From positions 25,035 to 89,034 of the forward strand of contig NZ_SOAG01000002.1 in NCBI RefSeq assembly GCF_004364575.1: a DNA stretch of 64,000 nucleotides, read 5' to 3'. This DNA comes from Myroides indicus. Lineage in GTDB: Bacteria; Bacteroidota; Bacteroidia; Flavobacteriales; Flavobacteriaceae. Positions 1 through 7,554 of this stretch are shown one piece after another. The notes under the pieces were generated by a model. It did not search any database, was not told the origin of the DNA, and saw nothing but the letters and a program-made list of their open reading frames with translations. A program made the translations under genes and the position numbers. The first letter of the stretch is position 1; each line of letters opens with the position of its first letter.

Positions 1-296
1 GCTACGTATACTCCTGTTGAGGCAACAGGCATGTCTGGTGTAGCTGTAGCTAAAACAATTAAATCAATTTCTTTAGGATCTGTGCCTGATTTTTGCAAAA
101 GATCTTCGGCAGCTTTAATTGCCAGATAAGAAGTTCCTTTCCCCGGGTTTTTAAGAATTCGTCTTTCTTTAATTCCGGTTCTTGTAGTAATCCATTCGTC
201 GTTTGTGTCAACCATTTTTTCAAGATCAGCATTTGTGAGCTTGTCTTCTGGTAGATAACAGCCAACGGCGGTAATGGCTGCGTTTATTTTTGTCAT
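1..296 (-). CDS. fabH: 3-oxoacyl-ACP synthase III (FabH), N-terminal part
   Basis: The first 98 codons of a beta-ketoacyl-ACP synthase III are present; the rest lies beyond base 1. The enzyme condenses acetyl-CoA (or a branched acyl-CoA) with malonyl-ACP to start fatty acid synthesis. The ATG at 296 opens [16 protein letters not shown], followed by the family blocks [11 protein letters not shown] (about residues 32-42) and [16 protein letters not shown] (about 80-95), typical of the FabH thiolase-fold N-terminus. The catalytic Cys, His and Asn would lie outside the window. It is downstream of rpmF on the same strand, the DUF177-rpmF-fabH order common in bacteria, but a strong hairpin at 411-443 separates it from rpmF. 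Confidence 0.93.
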   Translation of the reverse strand, partial: MTKINAAITAVGCYLPEDKLTNADLEKMVDTNDEWITTRTGIKERRILKNPGKGTSYLAIKAAEDLLQKSGTDPKEIDLIVLATATPDMPVASTGVYV

Positions 297-410
297 AATG
301 GTATTGCTTTGCTTTGTAAAAACATTCCAAAAAGAAGCGAAAATTACAAAAAAAAAAACAATTAATATTGATTTTGATTTATAAAGTCACTTCGGGTCGT
401 TTTTATTTAC

Positions 411-443
411 AAAAAAAAACTCTCACACATTGTGAGAGTTTTT
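411..443 (-). terminator. Intrinsic terminator after rpmF
   Basis: A perfect stem built on CTCTCACA / TGTGAGAG with a CAT loop is extended by A-T pairs to about 13 bp. On the minus strand it is followed by a run of nine T. It ends rpmF and implies that fabH has its own promoter; TAATTTTC (minus strand, about 341-348) is a near-match to the -7 box. Confidence 0.85.
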
Positions 444-458
444 GTAATTTTTTAAAGA

Positions 459-656
459 TTATGCCTCTACTTCAGTGGTTTTGTCAATTACAACTTGCCC
501 TCTGTAGTAAAGTTTTCCTTCATGCCAGTAAGCTCTGTGGAATAGGTGAGCTTCTCCGGTAACAGGACATGTTGCAATAGTAGGGGCAACAGCTTTGTAA
601 TGTGTTCTTCTTTTATCTCTTCTTGTTTTCGAGGTCTTTCTCTTAGGATGTGCCAT
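459..656 (-). CDS. rpmF: 50S ribosomal protein L32
   Basis: This 65-aa basic protein begins [17 protein letters not shown] and has the L32 core, with [16 protein letters not shown] following the basic stretch. L32 is a structural protein of the large ribosomal subunit. The four-cysteine zinc ribbon found in some L32 proteins is absent, with only one Cys left, as is usual for zinc-independent L32. It starts 9 nt after the DUF177 stop, so the two are very probably cotranscribed. The length is normal for Bacteroidota. Confidence 0.97.
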   Translation of the reverse strand: MAHPKRKTSKTRRDKRRTHYKAVAPTIATCPVTGEAHLFHRAYWHEGKLYYRGQVVIDKTTEVEA

Positions 657-665
657 TTTACTATA

Positions 666-1226
666 TTATTTATCCGTTAATAGTTTTTTTAATTCTGCCC
701 ATCTCGGGTCTATTTCTTCATCGTTATTATTTGTATCGTCGTCTTCTGTTTCAGGTTCATCATCACTATTGTTGTTGTAACCTAGAAAATCTAATGCCTC
801 AGAGTCCAGAGTTCCGTCTAAAACGCCGGGATGTACTCTCTTTTGAGGGATAGATAAAACAACCATTTCATAAATATATTGCGAAACGTCTATTTGGTGT
901 TCGGTAAACGGAATAACCAAAATTTCATCATGGTCATCGTTAAACTCTTCGCCAAATTTTACAATCAGGTTTAGATGACCTTCAATAGGTAAGTCAAAAT
1001 CCTGATTAGTGACGTCGCAAGCGGTATTTATAATGCCTTTACTCGTGAAATGGAGTTCTAGCAGGCTTGTTTTTTTATTTAAAAGAACGCTGATATCTGC
1101 ATTTATATGATTAAAATCTTCGTAGCTGTAATCTTTAAAAAAGGTGTCATCTACTTGAAATTCAAATCTATGCTCTCCGTTTTTTAATCCTGAAAAAGGA
1201 ATTAAAAAGTCTCTTTTGTTATTCAT
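666..1226 (-). CDS. DUF177 (YceD) family protein
   Basis: A 186-aa protein of the DUF177/YceD family, known from many bacteria as the gene just before rpmF; in plants and E. coli the family is tied to 23S rRNA maturation. It has the usual N-terminal beta-rich part and ends with a very acidic Asp/Glu/Asn stretch (about residues 150-175) before the closing DPRWAELKKL motif. The ATG at 1226 (MNNKRDF) is chosen. The ATG at 1235 is possible, but the upstream TTG at 1250 falls inside the -7 promoter box and cannot be translated from that promoter. Confidence 0.88.
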   Translation of the reverse strand: MNNKRDFLIPFSGLKNGEHRFEFQVDDTFFKDYSYEDFNHINADISVLLNKKTSLLELHFTSKGIINTACDVTNQDFDLPIEGHLNLIVKFGEEFNDDHDEILVIPFTEHQIDVSQYIYEMVVLSIPQKRVHPGVLDGTLDSEALDFLGYNNNSDDEPETEDDDTNNNDEEIDPRWAELKKLLTDK

Positions 1227-1247
1227 GATCAACATGATTTGAGCGTG

Positions 1248-1275
1248 CAAAGATAAAAAAATATTATTATTGCAA
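1248..1275 (-). promoter_or_regulatory. Promoter of the DUF177-rpmF unit
   Basis: On the minus strand, TTG (1275-1273) is followed after 17 nt by TATCTTTG (1255-1248), a match to the Bacteroidota -33/-7 consensus. It lies between the pdxA stop and DUF177, so this unit need not depend on readthrough from pdxA. Confidence 0.6.
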
Positions 1276-1276
1276 G

Positions 1277-2347
1277 CTAATTATCACTTTTTTTTGTACT
1301 TAAATCTTTTTCTTGAGGTTGTAAAGGATTTTGCGAGGCTTCTGCATTATAATGTCTGTTTTTAAAAATATCTAAAGCGACAAAGATGGCTTCTCTGAAT
1401 GAAGAAGGATCGGCTAGTCCTTTTCCGGCAATGTCATAGGCAGTACCGTGGTCGGGTGATGTACGTATTTTGTTTAATCCGGCAGTGTAATTTACGCCTT
1501 GTCCAAAGGAAAGTGCTTTGAAAGGAGCTAAACCCTGATCGTGATAACAAGCTATGACGGCATCAAAATGTCTGTATGTTTCGGATCCGAAAAAGCCATC
1601 GGCAGGAAAAGGTCCTGAAATTAAAATGCCTTCTTCATTGAGTTTTTGAACAGCAGGTTTAATAATTTCTATTTCTTCTGTACCGATTACTCCGTCATCA
1701 CCAGCATGGGGATTTAATCCTAGAATGGCGATTCGGGGTTTTAAAATATTAAAGTCTTGTATTAGGGTTTTGTTTAGTATTTTTGTTTTTTTTCTTATTA
1801 AATCAATCGTGATGTGTTGAGCCACTTCTTTTAAAGGAATGTGGTCGGTAAGCAATCCTACTTTTAATTCGTCACTCATTAAGAGCATAAGAGCGTCTCC
1901 TTCTAACTGTTTATTTAAATAATCTGTGTGTCCTGGGTATTTAAAGTCATCATCTTGGCTGTTGTATTTATTAATAGGAGCAGTTACTAATACATCAATT
2001 TCTCCGTTTTTTAAAGCTTCAGTGGCGGCAACGAATGATTTAATAGCATATTTCCCGATAAGCGGATCGTTTTCGCCATAATTAATATTTAAACTTTCTT
2101 TCCAAACGTTGTAAACGTTAACTTTTTCGTTTATGACTTGAGACAGGCGGTCTATTCCTTGATAATTTGTGCTGCTTTCAATTGCTTTTTTTGCATAGGA
2201 CAAAGGTTTAGAGTTTCCAAAAATAATTGGGGTGCATATTTCGAGCATTCTGCTGTCTTCAAAACACTTTAGTATTATTTCGCATCCTATGCCATTTAAA
2301 TCACCTATTGAAATACCTACTTTAATATTTTCTTCTTTCTGGCTCAT
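1277..2347 (-). CDS. pdxA: 4-hydroxythreonine-4-phosphate dehydrogenase
   Basis: PdxA oxidises 4-phosphohydroxy-L-threonine in the DXP-dependent route to pyridoxal 5'-phosphate. The 356-aa protein carries GISIGDLNGIGCEI at the N-terminus, VTAPINK, the metal-ligand block FKYPGHTDYL, and AILGLNPHAGDDG and CYHDQGLAPFKAL further on, all PdxA hallmarks. The ATG at 2347 (MSQKEENIKVG) is taken as start; the longer TTG reading begins inside the -7 box TAAATTTG at 2381-2388. It is divergent from riboflavin synthase, 59 bp away, so two cofactor pathways share one small promoter region. Confidence 0.95.
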   Translation of the reverse strand: MSQKEENIKVGISIGDLNGIGCEIILKCFEDSRMLEICTPIIFGNSKPLSYAKKAIESSTNYQGIDRLSQVINEKVNVYNVWKESLNINYGENDPLIGKYAIKSFVAATEALKNGEIDVLVTAPINKYNSQDDDFKYPGHTDYLNKQLEGDALMLLMSDELKVGLLTDHIPLKEVAQHITIDLIRKKTKILNKTLIQDFNILKPRIAILGLNPHAGDDGVIGTEEIEIIKPAVQKLNEEGILISGPFPADGFFGSETYRHFDAVIACYHDQGLAPFKALSFGQGVNYTAGLNKIRTSPDHGTAYDIAGKGLADPSSFREAIFVALDIFKNRHYNAEASQNPLQPQEKDLSTKKSDN

Positions 2348-2349
2348 AA

Positions 2350-2388
2350 TTGTCCTGTAAATTATTACTACTTTTGAAAGCAAATTTA
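2350..2388. promoter_or_regulatory. Divergent pdxA / ribE promoter region
   Basis: Plus strand: TTG at 2350-2352, 16 nt, TACTTTTG at 2369-2376, driving riboflavin synthase. Minus strand: TAAATTTG at 2388-2381, driving pdxA; no clear -33 element was found for it. The two -7 boxes are 4 nt apart. No FMN riboswitch-like sequence was recognised here. Confidence 0.5.
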
Positions 2389-2406
2389 ATAAAAATAAAT
2401 TGAAAT

Positions 2407-3000
2407 ATGTTTACGGGAATTGTTGAGGATATTGGTGTTGTTCAAAAAATAGAAAAAGAACAGGCTAATCTGCACCTGACTGTAAAATGTGGTTTTGTGC
2501 CGGAATTAAGGGTGGATCAAAGCGTTTTACATAACGGTATTTGTTTGACAGTGGTTGCTTTGCAGGGCGATTCATATACAGTTACGGCAATCCGAGAAAC
2601 TATAGAGGTTACTACTATTGGAAATTGGAAAGTAGGGCAATCTGTCAATCTTGAGAGAGGAATGCTGCTCAATGGACGTTTAGACGGACATATTGTTCAG
2701 GGGCATGTAGATTTTATAGGAAAATGTGTTTCTATTGAAGAAGCAGAAGGGAGTACGTATTATGGATTTGAGTTTAAAAAAGATACGCAAAATACAACGA
2801 TTGAAAAAGGTTCTATTACAGTTGATGGTGTTAGTCTGACAGTTGTTGATTCCGGAATAAACACCTTCAAGGTGGCTATTATTCCTTATACTAAGGAACA
2901 CACTGTTTTTAAAACCTATCAAGTAGGAAGTTTGGTTAATTTAGAATTTGATGTTATTGGTAAATACGTGTCCAAGTTAATGCGGTTAGGTAAAGTTTAG
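2407..3000 (+). CDS. ribE: Riboflavin synthase, alpha subunit
   Basis: Riboflavin synthase joins two molecules of 6,7-dimethyl-8-ribityllumazine to give riboflavin. The 197-aa protein shows the internal duplication typical of the enzyme: MFTGIVEDIGVV at the N-terminus with NGICLTV in the first barrel, then GHIVQGHVDFIG opening the second barrel with VDGVSLTV repeating the first motif. The length is normal. It starts about 30 nt after its -7 box. The gene stands alone on this strand, without other rib genes next to it; ribF is about 9 kb away. Confidence 0.95.
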   Translation: MFTGIVEDIGVVQKIEKEQANLHLTVKCGFVPELRVDQSVLHNGICLTVVALQGDSYTVTAIRETIEVTTIGNWKVGQSVNLERGMLLNGRLDGHIVQGHVDFIGKCVSIEEAEGSTYYGFEFKKDTQNTTIEKGSITVDGVSLTVVDSGINTFKVAIIPYTKEHTVFKTYQVGSLVNLEFDVIGKYVSKLMRLGKV

Positions 3001-3026
3001 AAAACTTTTTAATGAAAAGTAAAAGA

Positions 3027-3059
3027 TTGTCAATGAATTGGAAAAATACACTAATTTTG
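3027..3059 (+). promoter_or_regulatory. Promoter of the sigma factor operon
   Basis: TTG (3027-3029), 22 nt, TAATTTTG (3052-3059). The spacing is at the long end of the accepted range. Start codons follow at 3072 (GTG) and 3078 (ATG). A housekeeping-type promoter does not exclude autoregulation by the ECF factor itself. Confidence 0.5.
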
Positions 3060-3077
3060 CGCTTGTAAAATGTGGAC

Positions 3078-3659
3078 ATGAAAATAAATCTGCAGAATAA
3101 AAACTTTGCTGCTATGACGGATGAAGAATTGGTTCAATTCATTGTCCATAGCGGAAATACAAGTTTGTTTGGTATACTTTATGATAGGTATGGGCAAAAA
3201 GTTTATACGAAATGTTTAGGTTTTGCAGAGTCAAGAGATGTGGCAGAAGATCTGACTCAGGATATATTTGTAAAGCTATATTTGAATTTAAAAAATTTTA
3301 GAGGAGAGTCTAAGTTTTCTACCTGGTTGTATTCTTTTGCATATAATCACTGTGTAAATTATTCGAAAACAGTTTTGAGGCGACGCAGAAATGAAGAAAG
3401 TATAAATGAAGAATTCGTGTATGATGAAGCGATGGAAGAAGAGATATCTGATGAAGAAATTTTTTCTCTTGCAGTAGGAAAACTTCAGCAGTCACTACAA
3501 AAGATAGATCCTGAAGATAAAATTATTTTGTTGATGAAATATCAGGATGATAAATCGATAAAAGAAATAGCTTTAATGCTGGAATTGGGAGAAAGTGCTG
3601 TGAAAATGCGATTACACAGGGCAAAGAGAAAAATAGTGGAAATATATAACTCATTGTAA
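3078..3659 (+). CDS. ECF-type RNA polymerase sigma factor
   Basis: A 193-aa sigma-70 family protein of ECF size. Region 2 runs from about residue 25 to 95 (LFGILYDRYGQKVYTKC, then DVAEDLTQDIFVKLYLNL and FSTWLYSFAYNHCVN). An acidic linker follows, then region 4 at about 140-193 with the helix-turn-helix IKEIALMLELGESAVKMRLHRAKRK. The ATG at 3078 is preferred over the GTG at 3072. Its stop overlaps the start of the next gene (TAATG), so translation is probably coupled. No classical zinc-type anti-sigma follows; the neighbours are a 76-aa protein and an MscS-like membrane protein. Confidence 0.92.
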   Translation: MKINLQNKNFAAMTDEELVQFIVHSGNTSLFGILYDRYGQKVYTKCLGFAESRDVAEDLTQDIFVKLYLNLKNFRGESKFSTWLYSFAYNHCVNYSKTVLRRRRNEESINEEFVYDEAMEEEISDEEIFSLAVGKLQQSLQKIDPEDKIILLMKYQDDKSIKEIALMLELGESAVKMRLHRAKRKIVEIYNSL

Positions 3660-3889
3660 TGATGGATAATCCTTTTAAAAAAATATTAGCAGATGAAAAA
3701 TTGCCGGAATACCTGAAGGGTAGGGTGATTGATAATCTCAATTTTATAAAGTTATCCCTGGATGTGTCTGAGCTATATACTGTAAAAGTGCCTGAAGTTT
3801 TAGGTAGTTTTCTTGGAGAAGCGGATAAGGAGAAAGAAAAAGAATTGATTGATAAATTAAAAAATAAAAAAGACGATGGAGTTATATAA
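3659..3889 (+). CDS. Small conserved protein coupled to the ECF sigma factor
   Basis: A 76-aa soluble, charged protein that I do not recognise as a named family. It has no signal peptide or membrane segment. Residues 1-35 (NPFKKILADEKLPEYLKGRV) look helical and the C-terminus is a Lys/Glu-rich helix. Its ATG overlaps the sigma factor stop, with a second ATG 3 nt later, and its own 3' end overlaps the next gene by 14 nt, so the three genes form one translationally coupled unit. Position suggests a role in controlling the sigma factor or linking it to the membrane protein, but this is inference. Confidence 0.75.
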   Translation: MMDNPFKKILADEKLPEYLKGRVIDNLNFIKLSLDVSELYTVKVPEVLGSFLGEADKEKEKELIDKLKNKKDDGVI

Positions 3890-4700
3890 TTTTGAATATC
3901 CAAGTCAGATGATAAATTCAGTGATGGGATCTTTGGTAAAAGGAGTCTTTGGTTTTCTGCTGTTAGGGGGATATGGTTTGCTGTGTTGGCTGGTAATTAA
4001 ATTTCTGACTTATTTGTTGAAAAAAATATTTAAATTCATTCGATTGGAAAAAATCCAAAAGCTAATCAATGAAAATGAATTTTTGAGTAAGTTGAACTTT
4101 ACTATACGCGTAGAGGGAATTCTTATCTTTTTTGTAAAAGTCTTTATTGTCTTTTTGATGTTGCTGATAGGAGCTGAACTTTTTGGACTTGAAGTTGTTT
4201 CTAGTGAGATTGGGAATTTAATGATGTATATACCGAAGATATTTGTGGCACTTCTTATTTTTGTGGGAGGGTTATATTTTGCTTCCTGGATTAAAAAGAT
4301 TGTGATTGAAGTGTTGAAAAATATTGACTTTGGCGGTGCGCGAATGATCGGGAATATATTATTTTATTTGATTCTTGTTTTTGTTATCATTACAACTTTG
4401 AATCAGATGGGGATTGATACCTCTGTGATTACTAGTAATATATCAATTATAGTAGGGGCGTTGTTATTTACGCTTGCTTTGTCTATGGGATTGGGTGCAA
4501 AAGATATTGTTACCCGCTTGTTGTATTCTTTTTATGCCAGAAAGAATTTAGAAATCGGGCAATTTATCCGAATAGATAATAGTATTGAAGGATATGTTAT
4601 TTCTATTGATAATATTTATTTGTGCTTGTTGGTGGACGGTAAAAAGAATTATCTTCCTATACAGAAAGTTTCGGAAAGTCATATTGAAATTATAAAGTAG
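3876..4700 (+). CDS. MscS-like small-conductance channel family membrane protein
   Basis: A 274-aa inner-membrane protein with about five hydrophobic segments (roughly residues 18-42, 83-103, 117-138, 160-178 and 185-205). The last is a glycine/alanine-rich helix (IIVGALLFTLALSMGLGAKDIV) like the pore helix of the MscS superfamily. It is followed by a short domain, IGQFIRIDNSIEGYV, that resembles the start of the MscS beta domain. The large C-terminal cage of E. coli MscS is missing, so it is a minimal member. Such proteins release solutes on osmotic downshock. It is cotranscribed with an ECF sigma factor, which suggests envelope or osmotic stress control. Confidence 0.8.
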   Translation: MELYNFEYPSQMINSVMGSLVKGVFGFLLLGGYGLLCWLVIKFLTYLLKKIFKFIRLEKIQKLINENEFLSKLNFTIRVEGILIFFVKVFIVFLMLLIGAELFGLEVVSSEIGNLMMYIPKIFVALLIFVGGLYFASWIKKIVIEVLKNIDFGGARMIGNILFYLILVFVIITTLNQMGIDTSVITSNISIIVGALLFTLALSMGLGAKDIVTRLLYSFYARKNLEIGQFIRIDNSIEGYVISIDNIYLCLLVDGKKNYLPIQKVSESHIEIIK

Positions 4701-4720
4701 TTTCAGGGGTTGAGGAATAT

Positions 4721-4762
4721 AAAAAAGAGGCTATTTATATTAAAAAACAGCCTCTTTTTTTG
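4721..4762. terminator. Bidirectional terminator between the MscS-like gene and usp
   Basis: AAAAAAGAGGCT and its complement AGCCTCTTTTTTT flank a 16-nt AT-rich loop. T runs exist on both strands, so it can serve both converging genes. Confidence 0.8.
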
Positions 4763-4774
4763 TTCTGTTAAAGT

Positions 4775-5605
4775 TTAATTATCAATCTTAAAAGTAAGAA
4801 CAGAAGTAGAGGAGTGATTTACTAAATCCTCACTGATGCTTCCGTTAAAGAAGTGTGAGATTCCTTTTCTTCCATGTGTGGCAATGCCGATGAGGTCTGC
4901 ATTTATTCTATCTGAAAAATTTAGGATTCCTTTCTCTATGTTGATGTCATTATAAATACTTAAGTCGTATTCTTTATCGGTTATGTCTTGTAAAAAGTCC
5001 TGTAAAAGCTCTTCGGCAACATGAGTGGCTTTAAAGTTGTTGGGTGTGTTAACCATTAACAAATGAAGTTTTGATCCAAATACTTTATTAAAAGCCAGTG
5101 CTTTTTTAAAAGGTTCTTTCATGTTTTCTGAAAAGTCAGAAGCAAAGACAAAATCACTGATTTTAAAGTCTTCTACTTCTCCCTTTATTACTAAAACAGG
5201 AATGTTGGAGGTTCGAACTACCTTTTCAGTATTTGATCCGATAAAATATTCTTTAAACCCGCTTGCTCCATGTGATCCCATAACAATTAAATCAACGTTG
5301 TTGTTTTCGGCTGATTTAGTAACGCCTAAAGAAGTGCGATCAAGAATTAGGCTTGTAGAAACGGTTAGTCCTTGGAAAATAGGATCTAAAGCGAGGTTGT
5401 TTAGTTTTTCTTCTGCTGCATTTTTAAAAAACATAACCTGAGGCGCAGGAGTTCCTTTGTTTACGCTGTCGCTCCCTTCCTGAGGAAGGTCAAGAATGTG
5501 CAGTAAAATAATTTCGGCACCTTCTTTTTTAGCAAGTTTAATTCCTACTCTGATTGCGTTAAATGCCTGATTTGAAAAATCAGTTGGAATGAGTATTTTT
5601 TTCAT
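4775..5605 (-). CDS. Universal stress protein with two tandem Usp domains
   Basis: A 276-aa cytoplasmic protein made of two UspA-type domains. Domain 1 (about 1-145) starts MKKILIPTDFS and has the nucleotide-loop motif IVMGSHGASGFKEYFIGSNTE; domain 2 (about 150-276) starts FVFASDFSENM and has a weaker copy, GIATHGRKGISHFFNGSISE. The G-2x-G-9x-G(S/T) pattern in both copies suggests ATP binding. Tandem Usp proteins are common in Flavobacteriia; their exact role is unknown. The ATG at 5605 is chosen; the ORF extends only to a TTG at 5611. It is monocistronic and convergent with the MscS-like gene. Confidence 0.92.
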   Translation of the reverse strand: MKKILIPTDFSNQAFNAIRVGIKLAKKEGAEIILLHILDLPQEGSDSVNKGTPAPQVMFFKNAAEEKLNNLALDPIFQGLTVSTSLILDRTSLGVTKSAENNNVDLIVMGSHGASGFKEYFIGSNTEKVVRTSNIPVLVIKGEVEDFKISDFVFASDFSENMKEPFKKALAFNKVFGSKLHLLMVNTPNNFKATHVAEELLQDFLQDITDKEYDLSIYNDINIEKGILNFSDRINADLIGIATHGRKGISHFFNGSISEDLVNHSSTSVLTFKIDN

Positions 5606-5714
5606 ATTCAAGTATTGATTGATTTCTTATTTTTTCAGCTGTAATTTAATGAAGTTATAAAAATAAGAATATAATTATCAATACACAAAAGTTTTATTTG
5701 TATAAAAAAAGTAA

Positions 5715-5722
5715 TATATTTG
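5715..5722 (+). promoter_or_regulatory. -7 box of the rimP-nusA-infB operon
   Basis: TATATTTG matches the TAnnTTTG element. A TTTG at 5697-5700 is the only nearby -33 candidate, but the gap of 14 nt is short. The expected start of transcription near 5728 gives a leader of about 55 nt before rimP. Confidence 0.5.
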
Positions 5723-5750
5723 CAAAGTTATTTATTAAAAAGACTAAATA

Positions 5751-5780
5751 ATGAGGGGACAGAGTCCCCTCTTTTTATAG
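5751..5780 (+). promoter_or_regulatory. Terminator-like hairpin and 9-codon ORF in the rimP-nusA-infB leader
   Basis: GAGGGGAC (5753-5760) and GTCCCCTC (5764-5771) form a perfect 8-bp GC-rich stem with an AGA loop, directly followed by TTTTT (5772-5776). This is the form of an intrinsic terminator, only 8 nt before the rimP start codon and inside the operon leader. The same bases also spell a short open frame, ATG at 5751 to TAG at 5778, coding MRGQSPLFL. Because the operon encodes NusA, a factor that acts on hairpin pausing and termination, this looks like an attenuator; the short ORF may be chance. Confidence 0.6.
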
Positions 5781-5783
5781 GAT

Positions 5784-6251
5784 ATGACGTTTAAGGATAG
5801 AGTAAAAGAGTTGATTAATAAAGCGTTAGATGACTGTTCTTGTTTGTTTTTGATAGATTTTTCTATATCACCGGATAATAAAATAACTGTTATTATTGAT
5901 GGAGATAAAGGTGTAACTTTGCAAGATTGTATTGATGTAAGCAGAGTTATTGAGCACAATTTAGATAGAGAAGAGCAGGATTTTTCGTTAGAAGTAGCCT
6001 CTGCGGGAGCAACAGCGCCGCTAAAACAGCTTCGTCAATACCATAAAAATATCGGCAGAAAGCTGAATGTGGTTACAATAGAACAACAAAAAATTGAAGC
6101 AACTTTAGAAGAAGTGCGAGACGGAGAGATTGTGCTCAGGTGGAAAGCTAGAGAGCCCAAGCCTGTAGGTAAAGGAAAAATAACTGTTGAAAAAGAAGCA
6201 GTTATCGCATTTGATAAGATAAAAGAGGCTAATGTTATAATTTCATTTTAA
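5784..6251 (+). CDS. rimP: Ribosome maturation factor RimP
   Basis: A 155-aa RimP protein, needed for 30S subunit maturation. It has the N-terminal alpha/beta domain with [21 protein letters not shown] and the conserved segment [15 protein letters not shown], which corresponds to the LEVSSPGLDRPL block of other bacteria with the usual Bacteroidota changes. A small C-terminal SH3-like domain follows (KLNVV to EANVIISF). It is the first gene of the rimP-nusA-infB operon, 12 nt before nusA, and starts 8 nt after a terminator-like leader hairpin. Confidence 0.95.
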   Translation: MTFKDRVKELINKALDDCSCLFLIDFSISPDNKITVIIDGDKGVTLQDCIDVSRVIEHNLDREEQDFSLEVASAGATAPLKQLRQYHKNIGRKLNVVTIEQQKIEATLEEVRDGEIVLRWKAREPKPVGKGKITVEKEAVIAFDKIKEANVIISF

Positions 6252-6263
6252 AAAAAGTATTAC

Positions 6264-7502
6264 ATGGAGAATAGTGGTTTAATTGAATCATTCTCAGAGT
6301 TTCAAGAATTAAAAGATATAGACAGAGTTACCCTGATGGCTATTTTGGAAGATGTATTCAGAAATGCATTGAAGAAAAAATATGGAGCAGATGATAACTT
6401 TGATATTATTGTTAATCCGGATAAAGGAGATTTTCAGGTTTTTAGAAACAGAGTGGTTGTGGATGACGGAGAAGTAGAAGATGATAATTATGAGATTTCT
6501 TTGACAGATGCTCGAAAGATTGAAGCAGATTTTGAAGTAGGCGAAGAAGTTTCTGAAGAAGTTAAATTGGAAGATATTGGAAGACGAGCAGTACTTGCTT
6601 TGCGCCAGTATTTGAATTCTAAAGTAACAGAACACGATAATGCTACCCTGTATAAGCATTTTAGAGAAGTGATCGGGGAGATTTATACAGCAGAAGTGCA
6701 TCATATCCGCCCAAAAGTCGTAATTTTGATGGACGAAGAAGGCAATGAAATTGTATTGCCGAAAGAAAAACAGATTCCTTCAGATTTTTTTAGAAAAGGA
6801 GATACAGTAAAAGGAGTAATAGAGGCGGTTGAATTAAAAGGATCCAAACCGCAGATTATTATGTCCAGAACATCTGTTCAGTTTTTGGAAAGATTGCTGG
6901 AGCAAGAAATTCCGGAAATTGCAGAAGGACTTATTACAGTTAAAAAAGTAGTACGTATTCCGGGAGAAAAAGCAAAAATAGCTGTAGATTCTTATGATGA
7001 GCGCATTGATCCGGTCGGTGCATGTGTGGGAATGAAAGGATCGAGAATTCACGGAATTGTAAGAGAATTAGGAAATGAAAATATAGATGTAATCCATTAT
7101 ACTGCCAATACAGATTTATTTGTCAAAAGAGCATTAGCTCCGGCAAAAGTAAACAAGGTTGTTTTGGATGATGCAGCTAAAAAGGCAAATGTATATTTAG
7201 ATTTGGAAGAAGTTTCTCGTGCCATTGGGAGAGGAGGTCAGAATATCAAATTAGCAGGAATGCTTACAGGATTTGATATTGATGTGATGAGAGAACTTAA
7301 TTCAGAAGATGACGACGTGGAATTGTCAGAGTTTAAGGATGAAATTGACGAATGGGTAATTGACGAATTTGCCAAAATAGGCTTAGATACAGCCAAAAGT
7401 GTGTTAAATCTCACTGTAGACGAACTGATTAAGAGAACCGATCTTGAAGAAGAAACAATAGAAGATGTATTGAGAATTCTGAGAGAGGAGTTTGAAGATT
7501 AG
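6264..7502 (+). CDS. nusA: Transcription termination/antitermination factor NusA
   Basis: NusA binds RNA polymerase and nascent RNA and controls pausing, termination and antitermination. The 412-aa protein has an N-terminal polymerase-binding domain (about 1-125), an S1 domain (about 130-200, GEIYTAEVHHIRPKVVIL), then two KH domains with ERIDPVGACVGMKGSRI and EEVSRAIGRGGQNIKLA, and a short acidic C-terminal helix-hairpin tail. Length and layout are normal for Bacteroidota, which lack the long repeats at the C-terminus of E. coli NusA. It lies between rimP and infB and is a candidate autoregulator of its own leader. Confidence 0.97.
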   Translation: MENSGLIESFSEFQELKDIDRVTLMAILEDVFRNALKKKYGADDNFDIIVNPDKGDFQVFRNRVVVDDGEVEDDNYEISLTDARKIEADFEVGEEVSEEVKLEDIGRRAVLALRQYLNSKVTEHDNATLYKHFREVIGEIYTAEVHHIRPKVVILMDEEGNEIVLPKEKQIPSDFFRKGDTVKGVIEAVELKGSKPQIIMSRTSVQFLERLLEQEIPEIAEGLITVKKVVRIPGEKAKIAVDSYDERIDPVGACVGMKGSRIHGIVRELGNENIDVIHYTANTDLFVKRALAPAKVNKVVLDDAAKKANVYLDLEEVSRAIGRGGQNIKLAGMLTGFDIDVMRELNSEDDDVELSEFKDEIDEWVIDEFAKIGLDTAKSVLNLTVDELIKRTDLEEETIEDVLRILREEFED

Positions 7503-7554
7503 TCCTGCAAACACGGATAACGCACAACACAAATAAATACACTAAAAAGATAAT

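Noticed and set aside
368..562. 64-aa plus-strand ORF between fabH and rpmF
   Set aside because: It runs through the rpmF terminator hairpin and antisense into rpmF.
2340..2406. FMN riboswitch upstream of riboflavin synthase
   Set aside because: The gap to pdxA is only about 60 bp and is filled by two promoters; an FMN riboswitch needs more than 100 nt and its conserved blocks are absent.
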